This document shows, piece by piece, positions 62,513 through 64,000 of a stretch of 64,000 nt of DNA. Position 1 is the stretch's first letter. Each line of letters begins with the position of its first letter. The notes under the pieces are model-generated. The model searched no databases. It was given only the letters and a program-made list of their open reading frames with translations, and was not told the DNA's origin. The position numbers were made by a program, and so were the translations under genes. This DNA comes from Urechidicola croceus (lineage in GTDB: Bacteria > Bacteroidota > Bacteroidia > Flavobacteriales > Flavobacteriaceae): contig CAJIZG010000003.1 in assembly GCA_905181865.1 (NCBI GenBank), forward strand, positions 451,001 through 515,000, in the 5' to 3' direction.

Positions 62513-62536
62513 TTTGGTCATAGTGCAAGCACTATT
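62513..62536 (-). promoter_or_regulatory. Composite dyad element, copy C (partial), upstream of the CBM9-like gene
   Basis: TTTGGTCATAGTGCAAGCAC and ACTATT match copies A and B over the second dyad (AGTGCAAGCACT, 62522-62533). The first dyad is reduced to a TTTGG half. Distance to the start codon is shorter than at the other two genes. Confidence 0.4.
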
Positions 62537-62621
62537 TACCTGCCTGCCGTATCCTATGATAAAAGCAAGCAATTTTTAATATTTATTTCATTTTTCGGAA
62601 ACCGTTTTTGCAACAAAAGGC

Positions 62622-63120
62622 TTAATTCAGGCTACTACCAAAACTATAACTTCCCGATTCCACTCTGTACACACTGGCACCATCTTCATTTTTAATAAAA
62701 GTAATTCCAACCGCATCTTCAATAGGTAAACCACTTTCTGTAATGTTATTTCCCTGAATATATACAGTTGCCGTACTGTTTACCGGAATGCTTACTTCCC
62801 AGTTCAATTGATTCGCCTCAGTTTTCCAGTTGCTGACAATGTTACCGTAATGCGATTTGTAGTTGCAGTTCACCCAATTGACACTTTTAACCGGTGCCGG
62901 GTGGAGGATGATATTTTTGAAACCAGGATAAGCAGTATCCCATTGGATTCCACCTAAACCACGGTAAAACCAGCCACCAATATACAGAAAGCAGGAGTGT
63001 ATCTGCGAAGCATGTCCGTTCCATTGTTCCCAACAAGTTGTTGCTCCGTTTTCTACCATATACCCCCAACCCGGGAAGGTTTTTTTGTTCACCACAGAGC
63101 CTTTCATCTGGTTATATTTT
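62622..63120 (-). pseudogene. GH78 alpha-L-rhamnosidase, C-terminal fragment
   Basis: About 165 residues begin YNEKYNQMKGS and hold TFPGWGYMVENGATTCWEQW, GGWFYRGLGGIQWD and PGFKNIILHPAP, the end of a GH78 barrel and the following beta domain. The N-terminal three quarters, with most catalytic residues, is missing. The fragment begins inside the last codons of the DUF5703 gene, in another frame (overlap 63104-63107 with its first Met). It is a deletion product that joined two genes. Confidence 0.8.
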
Positions 63121-64000
63121 TCATTATAACTACATCTTTACTTCGTGACTTAGGAGTAACCTTAAGACCTTCGATTTTCCCATTTTTGAAATGCCCTTCG
63201 ACAACCGTATTTTTAGAAGCATGAAATTTAAAATCGACATCCCACTCTTTTGGCCATGCAGGACAAAGCAATATTTTATCGCCTGCCTCCTGAATAATCA
63301 TATTCTGAAGAGCCCTAACATTTACTGAACCATGGCACTGATCAGGTATCCAATCGTAATTAGGTCCCCAAATAGCAGGGAACCGGCTTCCTTTGTGCTT
63401 ACTCTTAAAACCATTGACAACCATTTTTTTCGCCTCTTCTGTTTTTCCCACCAATGCTGCCTGGATGGCATCTTGCTGCCAGCCAAAGGCTTCTTTAAAT
63501 TTCCGGCTATCATACGTTTTTTGCGCCATTTCAAGGTTCTCTTTTCCTAAACCATAAAGAGGGTATGGAAAAATTGCATATAGTTCTGGATTTTCGAAAT
63601 TGGATGTTCCAGGGTTATATTCCTGAGCAGGCGAAATTAATTCGTTTCCATTTTCATCAGTCCTTAACGGTATTTCTGGCAGGGCTGAGTTTATTTTTTT
63701 AGAAAGGTCAAAAAGCTGATTATCGCTTAACTTTATTTTGTCATTCAAAAAACGATTCGTTATTATTTTTAACCCAGCAATTTCGGGCAAGGGATTGAGG
63801 ACATCACTAAAAAAGGTTTCAAGAGAATGAGCAGGTGAAAAAACAATTTCACCACTGTTGTTTTTTTGATAATGCTCATCATAAAAGGTCAGAATTTCTT
63901 TTGCAAAAACAGTTAAATATTCTTCCAGAAATTTTTCATCATTTGTAAACAAATAATATTCCTGCATCATTGAAACCAGTTCCAAACCGCTTTGCCAATA
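63104..64000 (-). CDS. DUF5703-family glycoside hydrolase-like protein, C-terminal part (runs off the right edge)
   Basis: The frame is open to the right edge (YWQSGLELVSMM), giving about 298 residues. It matches the C-terminal 40 percent of the protein at 5615: SGLE then MM, HSLETFFSDVLNPLPEIAGL, a RALQNMIIQE block in place of GSTALQRMLIQE, CPAWPKEWDVDFKFHASKNT and LKVTPKSRSKDV. The usual last residues (EFGEGW and on) are replaced by VIMKNITR, caused by the fused GH78 fragment. The loss is small, so the enzyme may still work. The start, signal and first 500 residues lie outside the window. Confidence 0.8.
   Translation of the reverse strand, partial: YWQSGLELVSMMQEYYLFTNDEKFLEEYLTVFAKEILTFYDEHYQKNNSGEIVFSPAHSLETFFSDVLNPLPEIAGLKIITNRFLNDKIKLSDNQLFDLSKKINSALPEIPLRTDENGNELISPAQEYNPGTSNFENPELYAIFPYPLYGLGKENLEMAQKTYDSRKFKEAFGWQQDAIQAALVGKTEEAKKMVVNGFKSKHKGSRFPAIWGPNYDWIPDQCHGSVNVRALQNMIIQEAGDKILLCPAWPKEWDVDFKFHASKNTVVEGHFKNGKIEGLKVTPKSRSKDVVIMKNITR

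Noticed and set aside
63104-63985. A complete gene starting at 63985
   Set aside because: The apparent start is a TTG in the middle of the family sequence and the frame is open to the window edge, so the gene is truncated by the edge.

Overview
The window reads as a piece of a large carbohydrate-utilisation region from a marine-type member of the Bacteroidota. The background is AT-rich, leaders are AT-rich with no obvious Shine-Dalgarno sequences, many exported proteins carry lipoprotein signals, and the enzyme families (GH78, GH106, GH20, GH92, GH95, GH32-like, DUF5703, S1 sulfatase, SASA-type esterases) are typical of polysaccharide utilisation loci. Every recognisable intact gene lies on the minus strand. 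I see no SusC/SusD pair, regulator gene, rRNA, tRNA or CRISPR array, so the window probably lies inside a longer locus.

Layout. 1-32,500: exported enzymes. These are an edge-truncated GH78 rhamnosidase, a GC-rich SASA esterase, a GH32-like enzyme, a DUF5703 protein, two GH20 paralogues, a sulfatase, a frameshifted GH95, a GH92, a GC-rich Tat-type GH32-like enzyme, a GH67-like lipoprotein, a Tat-type Gfo/Idh oxidoreductase, a GH106 rhamnosidase and a GH95-like enzyme. 32,600-42,600: an IS5-type remnant with a TATC tetranucleotide repeat, a CBM9-like lipoprotein, three GC-rich SASA esterases in tandem and a second GH92. 43,300-50,700: a broken ThuA/GATase-like gene, then a tight gene run of Fe(II)/2OG dioxygenase, esterase, zinc alcohol dehydrogenase, sodium symporter and a fused ROK kinase-MurQ etherase. 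50,900-53,300: a third GH32-like enzyme and a Tat-type SGNH hydrolase. 53,500-61,330: a tightly packed run of RhaT-like permease, two solute-binding-protein-like proteins with no signal peptide, two class III CoA-transferases, two MaoC-like proteins and a Gfo/Idh oxidoreductase. 61,460-64,000: a CBM9-like protein, a GH78 tail fragment and an edge-truncated DUF5703 gene.

How it fits together. Secreted rhamnosidases (GH78, GH106), hexosaminidases, mannosidase-family enzymes, a fucosidase-type enzyme (broken), esterases and one sulfatase would strip a branched, acetylated and sulfated, rhamnose-containing glycan. RhaT-like and SSS transporters would import products for the cytoplasmic enzymes. 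The target glycan is inference.

Two things stand out. First, the 53.5-61.3 kb run pairs leaderless solute-binding-like proteins with CoA-transferases and MaoC proteins and has no ABC permease; I know of no described pathway with this content. Second, the locus is full of recombination scars: gene heads and tails of GH32, GH32-like, DUF5703, GH20, GH78, GH62-like, esterase and unidentified genes, often beside repeated leaders, next to intact paralogues. GC-rich genes (the four esterases, the 20.7 kb GH32-like gene and, less strongly, GH106) look imported from another lineage.
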